Shown here in pieces: positions 1 to 7,673 of a stretch of DNA of 64,000 nt; position 1 is the first letter of the stretch; every line of letters starts with the position of its first letter. The notes below the pieces were generated by a model, which was given only the letters and a program-made list of their open reading frames with translations, had not been told where the DNA came from and did no database searches. Source of the stretch: Bacteroidaceae bacterium (GTDB taxonomy: Bacteria > Bacteroidota > Bacteroidia > Bacteroidales > Bacteroidaceae); contig JAFSAT010000031.1 of the NCBI GenBank assembly GCA_017442185.1, positions 1-64,000 of the forward strand. Direction: 5' to 3'. Position numbers and translations under genes: made by a program.

Positions 1-170
1 AAACCTCGAAGATAAGCCTGCACTCGCTGCAAAATAATAAAGCAAGCTTTATTTTTATTTCGCTCGTTTGTCGTTATCTTTGAGGTAAACCTCGAAGATA
101 AGCCTGCACTCGCTGCAAAATAATAAAGCAAGCTTTATTTTATTTCGCTCGTTTGTAACTATCTTTGCAG
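1..170. repeat. two tandem copies of an 86-bp promoter-like repeat
   Basis: Copy 1 spans 1-86 and copy 2 spans 87-170; they differ by one T in a T-run and near the 3' end. Each unit has an internal palindrome (AATAAAGC-AA-GCTTTATT). Each ends in a -7-type box TATCTTTG facing right (75-82 and 160-167). Each starts with the reverse complement of a variant -7 box, TATCTTCG, facing left (7-14 and 93-100). At the junction, 74-86 can pair with 89-101 with one mismatch. I read the array as a duplicated divergent promoter region for tcdA on the right and an off-window gene on the left. The left edge is cut by the window, so more copies may exist. Confidence 0.75.
160..167 (+). promoter_or_regulatory. 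-7 box TATCTTTG, probable promoter of the tcdA-lolD operon
   Basis: TATCTTTG matches the Bacteroidota -7 consensus TAnnTTTG exactly. About 19 bases upstream there is only a T-rich partial -33 element. The same box occurs at 75-82 in the first repeat copy, so there may be two start points. The leader to the tcdA ATG would be about 130 bases and would include the inverted-repeat element at 217-301. Confidence 0.5.
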
Positions 171-216
171 TAGGGAAATTTGAAAATAAAGAATTAGGGA
201 TATTTAAACTGTGTCG

Positions 217-301
217 TAAGAAACTGTTTAAATTTATATCACCAAATTTTTTATAGAGTAAAAATAGGAACCTTATTTATTAGAAATTTAAACAGCTTCT
301 A
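217..301. repeat. TIR element copy A (85 bp)
   Basis: A short AT-rich element bounded by terminal inverted repeats: left arm TAAGAAACTGTTTAAATTT and right arm AAATTTAAACAGCTTCTA. It ends three bases before the tcdA ATG, with the same right-hand junction (CTTCTAAATATG) as copy B before aroC. Its interior (TTTTTTATA-AGTAAAAAT) is shared with copy B. No coding capacity is visible. Confidence 0.8.
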
Positions 302-304
302 AAT

Positions 305-1012
305 ATGAGAAATGATTGGTTGCAGCGTGGCGAATTGATTCTTGGAGCGGAAAGGAGTGACCGTCTCTTGGCCGCTCATGTTCTTATTGTGGGGCTTGGA
401 GGGGTTGGCTCGTGGGCTGCCGAGATGCTGTGTCGTGCCGGTGTGGGCACATTCACCATTGTTGATGCCGATGTGGTTGATGTTACCAATGTGAATCGTC
501 AGATGCCTGCGCTCTCAACAACGGTGGGGTTGCCTAAATGTGAGGTGGTGGCCGAGCGCCTGCGTTGCATTAATCCCGAGGTGCAGATATTTGCTCTGAA
601 GGATTTTATTGCAGCTGAGGATGTGCCGCAATTGCTCGACAGAGCGCAATTTTCTTTTGTGGTTGATGCAATTGATACACTAAAGCCTAAGGCTGCACTG
701 ATTGTGGCTTGCTGGGAGCGTGGGGTGAAGATTGTTTCGAGTATGGGGGCCGGGGCTAAAAGCGACCTCTCACTTATACGTGTCGGGGATATCTGGAAAA
801 GTGAACATTGTACGTTGGCAAAAAATCTGAGGCGCGAGCTGCGCAATTGGCGTGGTGTTCTTAAACTTCCTGTGGTGTTCAGCATGGAGCCGCCATGCGT
901 CGGCGCGATATATCCCAACCCGCAGGGCGGAAAGCCTGTCATCGGTTCTTTGGGCTATTATACGGCAACATTCGGATGTTATCTCGCAGAATATGTAATA
1001 CGCAATATATGA
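305..1012 (+). CDS. tcdA: tRNA threonylcarbamoyladenosine dehydratase (ThiF/HesA family)
   Basis: Predicted cytoplasmic 235-aa E1-like enzyme. Family members use ATP to cyclise N6-threonylcarbamoyladenosine at tRNA position 37 to the cyclic form. The N-terminal Rossmann motif GLGGVGS lies at residues 30-36, followed by the acidic [14 protein letters not shown] segment typical of ThiF-fold enzymes near 53-66. A conserved [13 protein letters not shown] stretch lies near the C-terminus. The protein is slightly shorter than the E. coli enzyme. ATG 305 follows a TIR element by three bases. The stop overlaps the next start (ATGA), so the gene is co-transcribed with the LolD-like ATPase. Assignment to TcdA rather than another ThiF paralogue rests on length and motifs. 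A second t6A-pathway gene, tsaE, lies at 50445-50876. Confidence 0.88.
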   Translation: MRNDWLQRGELILGAERSDRLLAAHVLIVGLGGVGSWAAEMLCRAGVGTFTIVDADVVDVTNVNRQMPALSTTVGLPKCEVVAERLRCINPEVQIFALKDFIAAEDVPQLLDRAQFSFVVDAIDTLKPKAALIVACWERGVKIVSSMGAGAKSDLSLIRVGDIWKSEHCTLAKNLRRELRNWRGVLKLPVVFSMEPPCVGAIYPNPQGGKPVIGSLGYYTATFGCYLAEYVIRNI

Positions 1013-1668
1013 TTCAGGTAAAAAACTTAAAAAAGAGCTTCGGTAGGTTGGAGGTGCTGCGTGGGGTTGAGCTTGATGTGGCGCGTGGTGAGATTGTGAG
1101 CATAGTGGGGCCCAGCGGAGCCGGGAAAACCACGCTGTTACAGCTTATTGGGACGCTTGACCGTCCCGACTCGGGTTCCATTCTTTTCGATGGCAATGAT
1201 GTTTGTCGCATGGGGCAGACAAGGCTTGCGAAGTTTCGCAATTCGCACATTGGTTTTGTGTTTCAGTTTCATCAGTTGCTGCCCGAATTTACAGCCTTGG
1301 AGAATGTGATGATTCCGGCACTTATTGCGGGGCGCAAGCATGCCGAGGCGGAGCGTGAGGCTATGGAGCTGCTTCACCTGATGAGGCTCGAAGAGCGTGC
1401 CGGACATAAACCTGCCGAGATGTCGGGTGGCGAAAATCAGCGTGTGGCGGTGGCTCGGGCTTTGATTAACCGTCCGGATGTGGTGCTTGCTGATGAGCCT
1501 TCAGGCAGCCTGGACAGTCGTAACAAGGGTGAGCTGCATCGTCTGTTCTTTGACCTGCGCGACCGTTTCGGGCAGACTTTTCTTATCGTTACGCACGACG
1601 AGGAGCTGGCTGCTCTCACCGACCGCACTGTGCGCATGGTCGATGGTATGATTTCTAATGTAAAATAA
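1009..1668 (+). CDS. lolD: LolD-like ABC transporter ATP-binding protein
   Basis: A 219-aa ABC ATPase. Walker A GPSGAGKT lies at residues 34-41, the signature is MSGGENQR, and Walker B is VVLADEPSG followed by the switch histidine in VTHDEE. The Q-loop stretch [16 protein letters not shown] is characteristic of LolD, the ATPase that powers release of outer-membrane lipoproteins from the inner membrane. I chose ATG 1009, which overlaps the tcdA stop by 4 bases, because the domain starts there ([11 protein letters not shown]); a longer reading from 895 adds sequence unlike any ABC protein. The LolC/LolE permease partner is not in the window, so MacB-type export cannot be excluded. Confidence 0.85.
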   Translation: MIQVKNLKKSFGRLEVLRGVELDVARGEIVSIVGPSGAGKTTLLQLIGTLDRPDSGSILFDGNDVCRMGQTRLAKFRNSHIGFVFQFHQLLPEFTALENVMIPALIAGRKHAEAEREAMELLHLMRLEERAGHKPAEMSGGENQRVAVARALINRPDVVLADEPSGSLDSRNKGELHRLFFDLRDRFGQTFLIVTHDEELAALTDRTVRMVDGMISNVK

Positions 1669-1772
1669 TGTTAAAATATTTGCATACGATTTTACCTTTT
1701 GCATTTTTTGCAGTCATACTATTGAGACGAGGTTAAAATTGTCTTACTTGTTATTTTTCCAATGTTTGGTGT

Positions 1773-1808
1773 CTACCGTCCTTGTCATGACAGGGGCGGT
1801 AGTTTTAT
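1773..1808 (+). terminator. rho-independent terminator of tcdA-lolD
   Basis: A 14-bp stem with two G-U pairs (1773-1786 with 1789-1802) and a two-base loop, followed by TTTTAT. It lies about 100 bases past the lolD stop, with no convincing gene between. The 76 bases from here to the next hairpin show nothing recognisable. Confidence 0.6.
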
Positions 1809-1882
1809 CAGTGCGGTGGCTTTATTACTCGGATGGCTCAATCGGTGCGGCGGCTTTCGTATTTAGCAGCTTATATATAAAT

Positions 1883-1920
1883 AAAAGAGAGATGGAACAC
1901 CACGGTGTTCCATCTCTCTT
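1883..1920 (-). terminator. terminator of the secreted discoidin-like protein gene
   Basis: A perfect 17-bp inverted repeat (1885-1901 with 1904-1920). Read on the minus strand it ends in a T-run and lies about 20 bases past the stop at 1943. It could also stop plus-strand readthrough. Confidence 0.8.
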
Positions 1921-1942
1921 TATAATAATGTATTGTTTCTTT

Positions 1943-4096
1943 TTACTTAACCAATACCTTTTTACCGTTTACAATGTAGATTCCTGCTGCAGAGATTCTT
2001 TCGATACGGCGGCCGGAAAGGTCATATATTCCTTGTGCACTCTCCTCAACTGTAACATTTTCGATACCTGTAGCCTCGGGGTTGTACTCCTCGATTACCA
2101 TAGCCGATGTCCAGCTGCTCTGATAGTGTGCCAGATTACCTGTGTAATATGTTGCGCCCGAGCTGTTGGGTGCATAATATACACCGTTGAAGTTAAGAGC
2201 TACAAGGCCGAAGAGCATGTCGTATGTTGCATCGGGAGCCTTTGCATTGGGGTGTATCTTTTCAATAATGCAGCTGATCTGAGCTTCTGATACGCATGCG
2301 CCCTCTGAATTGTTGGCAATACCGCTGTATGCGGGTTTGTCAAGATACTTACCTTCTGCTATTGCAAATGAGTATGTGCCATCCTGGTTGTCTATGCAGG
2401 TGAATACAGCTGTTTCGGGATATGCAAGACCTTGCTCGCTGAGTGTATCCTTAACCATTACCAATCCGGCAAGTTCTTCGTTGTAGTCGAGATACAATCT
2501 TGCTCTGTTCCATGTAACAAATGTAAGTGTATACTTCTTATCGTTAACAGGTAAAGTAATATCATCTGTCTCTATGTATTTTGTATATGCCTTTTCAAGG
2601 TCGAGACGTGCCTGTGTTGTCGGTTTTGCAACGGCTGCATCGAGTACCTCTTTAAGTGCGGCACGAGGAGCCTCAGCGGGATAACCTACTCCCTCTTTTG
2701 CAAATGTCTCTTGTACTGTCTCAATGAATTCAACTGTCAAGGGGTCGTCATTGCCTGATACAAGACCCTCAATCATGTTGCGCAAGTATACAATCTCATC
2801 GATAACCTCGTAAATTTCAACAGCCTTAAGGTCTGCGCTATTCTCATAAATTTCGAGGGCATTCTGATAGAGTTCTTTAAGCTCGCGCAGGTGTGCTACG
2901 TAGGGGAGATATGCCTCGATAGCTGTTTCTACCACCGGAGTCTTTAACTCAAATTCAGCCATGTGGAAATATGTGCGCTCTGCAGTTATCGCGAAACGGA
3001 GATAGCTGTAAGGCTGGTCGGCTGTAATCTTCTCCGATTCCCATGCCATATTTGACATTTGAGGAAGACCCTCGTTTATTGTTGCAATGGTTGTGAAAGC
3101 TTCGCCGTCGTTGCTACCCAATACCTCAATTACATCGGGGAAGTCGTTTGCGATGCCCGAACCATCGGCAGGTGTTCTTGTGAAATAGCTGAATTGGAAT
3201 TCCTGAACAGGTTCGTCGAGGTTCACTTGGAGCCAGTGTTGGGGCTCTTGCGGACCATTCCAGCATGAGTGGAAGAATGTGTGTATGTTGCCGTCGATAA
3301 GGTCTGAAATGGGGCCTTCACTTGCTTCGGGCTCGTTGCACCAGATGTAGTTGGGAGCCGCGGGATCGTCAACCTGCAATTTGAAAGCCTCGCCACCACC
3401 ATCAACATTGTATTCAACCTCATAGAGGTATGTGTCAATCTCAGTGATGAGGTTATAGAGTGAGTCTACGGCTGCCTGTTTCTCTGCTGCTGCGCTTGCA
3501 AGTGCCTCGGTAAGTGCTGCTGACAACTCTTCGCCATTCTCAAGGTCGCCCACCTCATAAATCTGCCAAGCGTAGATTGCATTTGCGGTATTGCTGCCAG
3601 AGCAGTAGAGGTAACCGCTGTACTCGTAACCGTCATAGGGATAGAGACCAATGAGCTTCTCACCGTCGAATGCGATGTTGTAAGGTGCGTCGGGATTGTC
3701 GAGTGTGTTGAGGGTTACGGTTACATAGTATGTGGGCATGTCTGTGAGATATGCACCATCGTTTTTCCACTCAACGAACTTTTGTGCACCAATGCTGTAA
3801 AGATAGAGCTTGTCGCCACCTTTGATAAATGCAAACTGCTGTTGGGGGCTCCAAGGGTCTGATGTAATTCTGTTGCCTGTGCTGTCGGACCATACATAAC
3901 TGCACCAAAGTTTGTCGTTGTATCCCTCTTTGGCCGAGTAATAAATAGCGCCCCATGAGTCTGTCATGTCATAGGCGTTGCCAAAATAATAGATTTTGCT
4001 CGAGCTTATTTCCTCGGGTGAATTGATGGGAATTTGTGCCACCGATGTTGTGACCATTGCCACCAACATTGATAAAATAAGAGTAAATTTTCTCAT
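1943..4096 (-). CDS. secreted protein with F5/8 type C (discoidin) domain and T9SS-like C-terminal tail
   Basis: A 717-aa protein with signal peptide MRKFTLILSMLVAMVTTSVAQ. Residues about 245-385 resemble a discoidin/F5-8C carbohydrate-binding fold, with DGNIHTFFHSCW, HWLQVNLDEPV, PDVIEVLGSNDG and YSYLRFAIT. The C-terminus (GIYDLSGRRIERISAAG then IYIVNGKKVLVK) is the beta-rich tail seen on Bacteroidota proteins routed to type IX secretion or surface attachment. No catalytic domain is recognisable, so a carbohydrate- or surface-binding role is an inference. I chose ATG 4096 over an upstream TTG (4150) because the signal peptide begins there and a -7 box covers the TTG. It is a monocistronic unit with its own promoter and terminator. 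Confidence 0.75.
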   Translation of the reverse strand: MRKFTLILSMLVAMVTTSVAQIPINSPEEISSSKIYYFGNAYDMTDSWGAIYYSAKEGYNDKLWCSYVWSDSTGNRITSDPWSPQQQFAFIKGGDKLYLYSIGAQKFVEWKNDGAYLTDMPTYYVTVTLNTLDNPDAPYNIAFDGEKLIGLYPYDGYEYSGYLYCSGSNTANAIYAWQIYEVGDLENGEELSAALTEALASAAAEKQAAVDSLYNLITEIDTYLYEVEYNVDGGGEAFKLQVDDPAAPNYIWCNEPEASEGPISDLIDGNIHTFFHSCWNGPQEPQHWLQVNLDEPVQEFQFSYFTRTPADGSGIANDFPDVIEVLGSNDGEAFTTIATINEGLPQMSNMAWESEKITADQPYSYLRFAITAERTYFHMAEFELKTPVVETAIEAYLPYVAHLRELKELYQNALEIYENSADLKAVEIYEVIDEIVYLRNMIEGLVSGNDDPLTVEFIETVQETFAKEGVGYPAEAPRAALKEVLDAAVAKPTTQARLDLEKAYTKYIETDDITLPVNDKKYTLTFVTWNRARLYLDYNEELAGLVMVKDTLSEQGLAYPETAVFTCIDNQDGTYSFAIAEGKYLDKPAYSGIANNSEGACVSEAQISCIIEKIHPNAKAPDATYDMLFGLVALNFNGVYYAPNSSGATYYTGNLAHYQSSWTSAMVIEEYNPEATGIENVTVEESAQGIYDLSGRRIERISAAGIYIVNGKKVLVK

Positions 4097-4147
4097 AATT
4101 AATAAGTTTAGGTTTTTTAAAAGGCTTGTGCCTGTATATTTATCGCT

Positions 4148-4155
4148 CAAAAATA
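4148..4155 (-). promoter_or_regulatory. -7 box TATTTTTG for the secreted discoidin-like protein
   Basis: On the minus strand 4155-4148 reads TATTTTTG, an exact TAnnTTTG match. A TTTG lies about 23 bases upstream (4182-4179), slightly farther than usual. The implied transcript start near 4141 leaves a leader of about 45 bases to ATG 4096. Confidence 0.5.
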
Positions 4156-4311
4156 GGCAAATTTTTTATAATGATGTTCAAAAGAACTGAAAAATTGTGT
4201 GTCTGAGGGTAAAAAAATGTTAAATAAGGCTGTTTGGCTCATTTGTCGATGTTATTGCTGCTGTTTAGTTTGTTGTATGTATGATGTTTCACCATAATAA
4301 ATAATATTGAT

Positions 4312-5292
4312 ATGATTACTGATGTTGAAAAGAATTTGGTTATCGGTGTGGATATTGGCGGTACGGGAACAAAAATAGGTATTGTGGATGCTCGCGGTGA
4401 CATTCTTGCACGCGACGAGGGTATTGCCACCGGTGCTTACTCTGATTTTGAGGATTTTGTGGATGCGATAAACACTGTTATAGGTCGCATGGTCACAGCC
4501 ACAGGAAGCGAGGGGCGTATACGTGGAATAGGGGTTGGTGCACCCGACAGTAATTATTATACAGGTAACATCGAGCATGCTTTTAATCTGCCGTGGAAAG
4601 GGGTGCTGCCGCTTGCCGATATGCTCTCGCAAAAAAGTGGTATTCCGGTGCAGGTTACAAACGACGCCAACGCTGCTGCAATTGGCGAAATGACTTATGG
4701 CACAGCCAAGGGGATGCGCAATTTCATTGTGATAACTTTGGGTACGGGTGTGGGCAGCGGCATTGTCATTAACGGGCAGCTTGTGTATGGTTGCGACGGA
4801 TTTGCGGGTGAGCTTGGGCACGTGACAATGGTGCGCGGCGACGAGGGGCGTATGTGTGGATGTGGCAGGCGTGGTTGTCTTGAGGCTTATTGCTCTGCCA
4901 CAGGGGTGGCTCGCACGGCTGCCGAGATGTTGCAAAAGGTTGGTGAGCCGAGCATGCTGCGCACTCTTGACAATATAACCTCGCGCGATGTTTATGCGGC
5001 TGCAATGGGTGGCGACCGTATTGCTCTTGAGATTTTTGAAAAAACAGGTACAATGCTGGGTGAGGCGCTTGCCGATTTTATTGCCTTTTCAAGCCCCGAG
5101 GCAATTATTTTGTTTGGCGGACTTACAAGAGCCGGAGATTTATTGCTCGACCCTGTCAAGCGTGCCGTTGACAAGAATGTGCTGCATACGTTCAAAGGAA
5201 AGACTAAAATCTTAATCTCTAATTTGAAGGACTCTGATGCAGCAATTCTTGGAGCAAGTGCTCTTGCGTGGGAGAGTAATTTGCCTGTTTAG
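4312..5292 (+). CDS. ROK-family glucokinase-like sugar kinase
   Basis: A 326-aa cytoplasmic kinase, probably phosphorylating glucose or a related hexose with ATP. The phosphate-binding motif VIGVDIGGTGTKIGIV lies at residues 10-25, the catalytic-base region is NDANAAAIGEM near 115-125, and GTGVGSGIV follows. The ROK zinc motif CGCGRRGCLE is intact near 182-191. Length and motif order fit ROK glucokinases rather than NagC-type repressors, because there is no N-terminal helix-turn-helix. It sits alone between a divergent secreted protein and the ABC-F gene. The exact sugar cannot be read from sequence. It differs from the second ROK protein (18953-20050), which lacks the zinc motif. Confidence 0.82.
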   Translation: MITDVEKNLVIGVDIGGTGTKIGIVDARGDILARDEGIATGAYSDFEDFVDAINTVIGRMVTATGSEGRIRGIGVGAPDSNYYTGNIEHAFNLPWKGVLPLADMLSQKSGIPVQVTNDANAAAIGEMTYGTAKGMRNFIVITLGTGVGSGIVINGQLVYGCDGFAGELGHVTMVRGDEGRMCGCGRRGCLEAYCSATGVARTAAEMLQKVGEPSMLRTLDNITSRDVYAAAMGGDRIALEIFEKTGTMLGEALADFIAFSSPEAIILFGGLTRAGDLLLDPVKRAVDKNVLHTFKGKTKILISNLKDSDAAILGASALAWESNLPV

Positions 5293-5315
5293 TGTGTTTT
5301 TTGCTTTCTTATTTG

Positions 5316-5323
5316 TATCTTCG
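5316..5323 (+). promoter_or_regulatory. -7-like box TATCTTCG upstream of the ABC-F gene
   Basis: TATCTTCG differs from TAnnTTTG at one position and lies 24 bases upstream of ATG 5347. No good -33 element is seen. It argues against the in-frame GTG at 5323 being the start codon. Confidence 0.35.
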
Positions 5324-5346
5324 TGCCCTGTAAACAAATTAGGGCT

Positions 5347-7218
5347 ATGATTGATTTACAGATAGAGGGTATTTCTAAAAATTTCGGCGACCTTGTGCTG
5401 TTCAACGATGTTTCGTTTGTGGTTGAGGGGCGACAGCGTGTGGGGCTTATTGCGCGCAACGGCAATGGCAAGAGTACTTTACTTAAGATTATTGCAGGCG
5501 ACGAGGTGCCGGATGCCGGCCGAGTGATGCTGCGTGGTGGAATACGAGTGGGGTATCTTGAGCAAGAACCGGATTTTGAGCCTTCTCTCACGGTGATTGA
5601 AGCCTGTTTGCAACGCAACAGCGAAAAAGCATGCCTGATTGCACAGTATGAGGAGGCACTCGCTGCCGGTGATGATGCTTGTTTGCAGCATCTGATGGAG
5701 GAGATGGATAGGTTGGAGGCGTGGGACTATGAGCAGCGTGCCAAGCAGGTGCTCTCCCGTCTAAAAATAGATAATTTCGGTCAGCGGGTTGGCGAGCTCT
5801 CAGGCGGACAGAAAAAACGTGTGGCATTGGCAGCAGTGCTTATAGAGCAGCCCGACCTGATGATTCTCGATGAGCCGACCAACCATTTGGATATGGAGAT
5901 GGTAGAGTGGCTCGAGGATTTTTTGGCACGCTTCACAGGCAGTCTGCTGATGGTTACTCACGACCGTTATTTCTTGGATCGTGTGTGCAACGAGATTATC
6001 GAAATTGATGATAACACCATCTATCGCTATAAAGGTAATTACAGCTATTTCCTTCAAAAGCGCGAGGAGCGCCTGCAAAATTTTGCGGCCGAGAGTGCGC
6101 GTGCCCGCAACCTTTTGCGCACCGAACTTGATTGGATGCGTCGCCAGCCGCAGGCGCGTGCACACAAGGCAAAATATCGTATCGAAGCATTCTACAAATT
6201 ACAAGAAAAAGCGGCTGCGATGCGCGACGATGGCACTGTGTCGCTCGATGTGAAAGCGCAATATATTGGCAACAAAATCTTTGTCATAAAGGCACTGAAC
6301 AAGGCCTTCGGAGAGAAAGTTATTGTAAATGATTTTTATTATACATTTGCTCGTTACGAAAAGTTGGGCATAGTGGGAAATAACGGTACGGGCAAGTCTA
6401 CTTTCATAAAAATGCTTTTAGGTCGTGTAGCGCCCGACAGCGGAACGATAGAGACCGGTGAAACGGTTCGATGGGGTTATTACAGTCAAGAGGGATTGCA
6501 GTTCGACGAGCAGATGAAAGTGATTGACGTGGTAAAGAATATAGCCGAAGTGATTCCCGTGGGAAACAAAATGTTTACCGCGTCGCAATTCTTGCAACAC
6601 TTCCGCTTTCCGCCCGAAAAACAGCACAATTATGTTTATAAATTGAGTGGGGGTGAAAAACGTCGTCTTTACCTTTGCACAGTGCTTATGTCGAACCCGA
6701 ATTTCCTTGTTCTTGACGAGCCTACCAACGACCTCGATATTGATACACTGCAGATTCTCGAAGAGTATTTACGCGACTTCAAGGGATGTGTGATTGTTGT
6801 CAGCCACGACCGCTATTTCATGGATCGCGTTGTCGATCATGTTTTTGTATTCAACGGTAATGGTGATATAAAAGATTTTCCCGGTAATTACACCGATTAT
6901 CGTGATTGGCGCGAAGAGGAGCGTGCGGCCGTAGCACGCAGCAGTGCCGAAAAATCACAAAAAAACACAGTCGCCAAGGCAAACAACAGAAACATCGACG
7001 GAAAGCGCAAACTTACATTCAAGGAGCAGCGTGAATTTGAAGCGTTAGAGACCGAGATAGCCGCTCTCGAAACAGAAAAAGCACAATTAGAAGAGGCTAT
7101 GAGCAGTGGTACACTCGATAATGAACAATTGATGGCGCAAGCCGCACGCATAGGAGAGGTGATAAGCCTGTTGGACGAAAAGACAATGCGTTGGCTCGAA
7201 CTTAGCGAATATGTATAA
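5347..7218 (+). CDS. ABC-F family ATPase (Uup/EttA type)
   Basis: A 623-aa soluble protein with two ABC cassettes and no membrane domain. Walker A motifs are ARNGNGKSTLL near residue 36 and GNNGTGKSTF near 343; signatures are LSGGQKKR and LSGGEKRR; both DEPTNHLD/DEPTNDLD Walker B motifs are intact. The inter-cassette linker (about 240-310) is basic. The last ~70 residues form a charged coiled coil (EFEALETEIAALETEKAQLE), as in Uup. ABC-F proteins act on ribosomes; which subgroup this is cannot be settled here. ATG 5347 is preferred over the in-frame GTG at 5323. I see no evidence for it being an antibiotic-resistance ABC-F. Confidence 0.85.
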   Translation: MIDLQIEGISKNFGDLVLFNDVSFVVEGRQRVGLIARNGNGKSTLLKIIAGDEVPDAGRVMLRGGIRVGYLEQEPDFEPSLTVIEACLQRNSEKACLIAQYEEALAAGDDACLQHLMEEMDRLEAWDYEQRAKQVLSRLKIDNFGQRVGELSGGQKKRVALAAVLIEQPDLMILDEPTNHLDMEMVEWLEDFLARFTGSLLMVTHDRYFLDRVCNEIIEIDDNTIYRYKGNYSYFLQKREERLQNFAAESARARNLLRTELDWMRRQPQARAHKAKYRIEAFYKLQEKAAAMRDDGTVSLDVKAQYIGNKIFVIKALNKAFGEKVIVNDFYYTFARYEKLGIVGNNGTGKSTFIKMLLGRVAPDSGTIETGETVRWGYYSQEGLQFDEQMKVIDVVKNIAEVIPVGNKMFTASQFLQHFRFPPEKQHNYVYKLSGGEKRRLYLCTVLMSNPNFLVLDEPTNDLDIDTLQILEEYLRDFKGCVIVVSHDRYFMDRVVDHVFVFNGNGDIKDFPGNYTDYRDWREEERAAVARSSAEKSQKNTVAKANNRNIDGKRKLTFKEQREFEALETEIAALETEKAQLEEAMSSGTLDNEQLMAQAARIGEVISLLDEKTMRWLELSEYV

Positions 7219-7297
7219 GAACTATAAAAATTCCGAGGAGATAAATTCACACAGCTTATAAGCAACTTCAAAAAACTTTTATGCGTGGCTGCAAATG

Positions 7298-7325
7298 TTG
7301 CTTATGATAATTTTTTGTAACTTTG
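7298..7325 (+). promoter_or_regulatory. promoter (TTG - 17 bp - TAACTTTG)
   Basis: TAACTTTG at 7318-7325 matches TAnnTTTG, with TTG at 7298-7300 as -33 element. The ATG of the small unknown gene lies 40 bases downstream. Confidence 0.6.
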
Positions 7326-7364
7326 TAGCACAGGACAAATATACAGACACCGAACATTTTAAAG

Positions 7365-7670
7365 ATGACAGACGAAGCAAAAATACTCGATTTTATGGAA
7401 GGACGTCTCACCACGGCCGAGGGGCAGAGACTGTTGCGAAGGCTCTACGATGAGGGGCGTTTGGGTGAACTGTTGTTGAGCGAAGCTGCCGCAGCGCTAT
7501 TAGACTCTCCCGAGAAAATGGCACCTTATCTGTCTCCCGAAGAGATTTGGGAATTTGAAGAGCTGCGTAGGCGTATTCTTTCCACAAGCAAGGGGCGGGT
7601 AAAAAGCTATGCTCTTGGCGAAGAAGGCACCATAGGTGTGGCTGCCGAAGAGAGTGCATCATACGAATAA
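7365..7670 (+). CDS. small acidic protein of unknown function
   Basis: A 101-aa protein I do not recognise. The N-terminal half (KILDFMEGRLTTAEGQRLLR) reads as amphipathic helices and loosely resembles the cytoplasmic start of anti-sigma/FecR-type regulators. No membrane helix follows and the rest is acidic and featureless. The gene has its own promoter and is convergent with the efflux pump gene, with stops only three bases apart. Codon use and promoter spacing support it as real. A regulatory role is speculation. Confidence 0.55.
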   Translation: MTDEAKILDFMEGRLTTAEGQRLLRRLYDEGRLGELLLSEAAAALLDSPEKMAPYLSPEEIWEFEELRRRILSTSKGRVKSYALGEEGTIGVAAEESASYE

Positions 7671-7673
7671 TCC

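Noticed and set aside
895..1008. 38-codon N-terminal extension of the LolD-like ATPase
   Set aside because: It overlaps tcdA heavily and is unlike ABC proteins, while ATG 1009 overlaps the tcdA stop in the usual ATGA manner.
1739..2290. Open frame on the plus strand of 183 codons starting at TTG
   Set aside because: It runs opposite the well-supported secreted-protein gene, includes both terminator hairpins, and its cysteine-rich translation matches no family. It is best explained as antisense openness.
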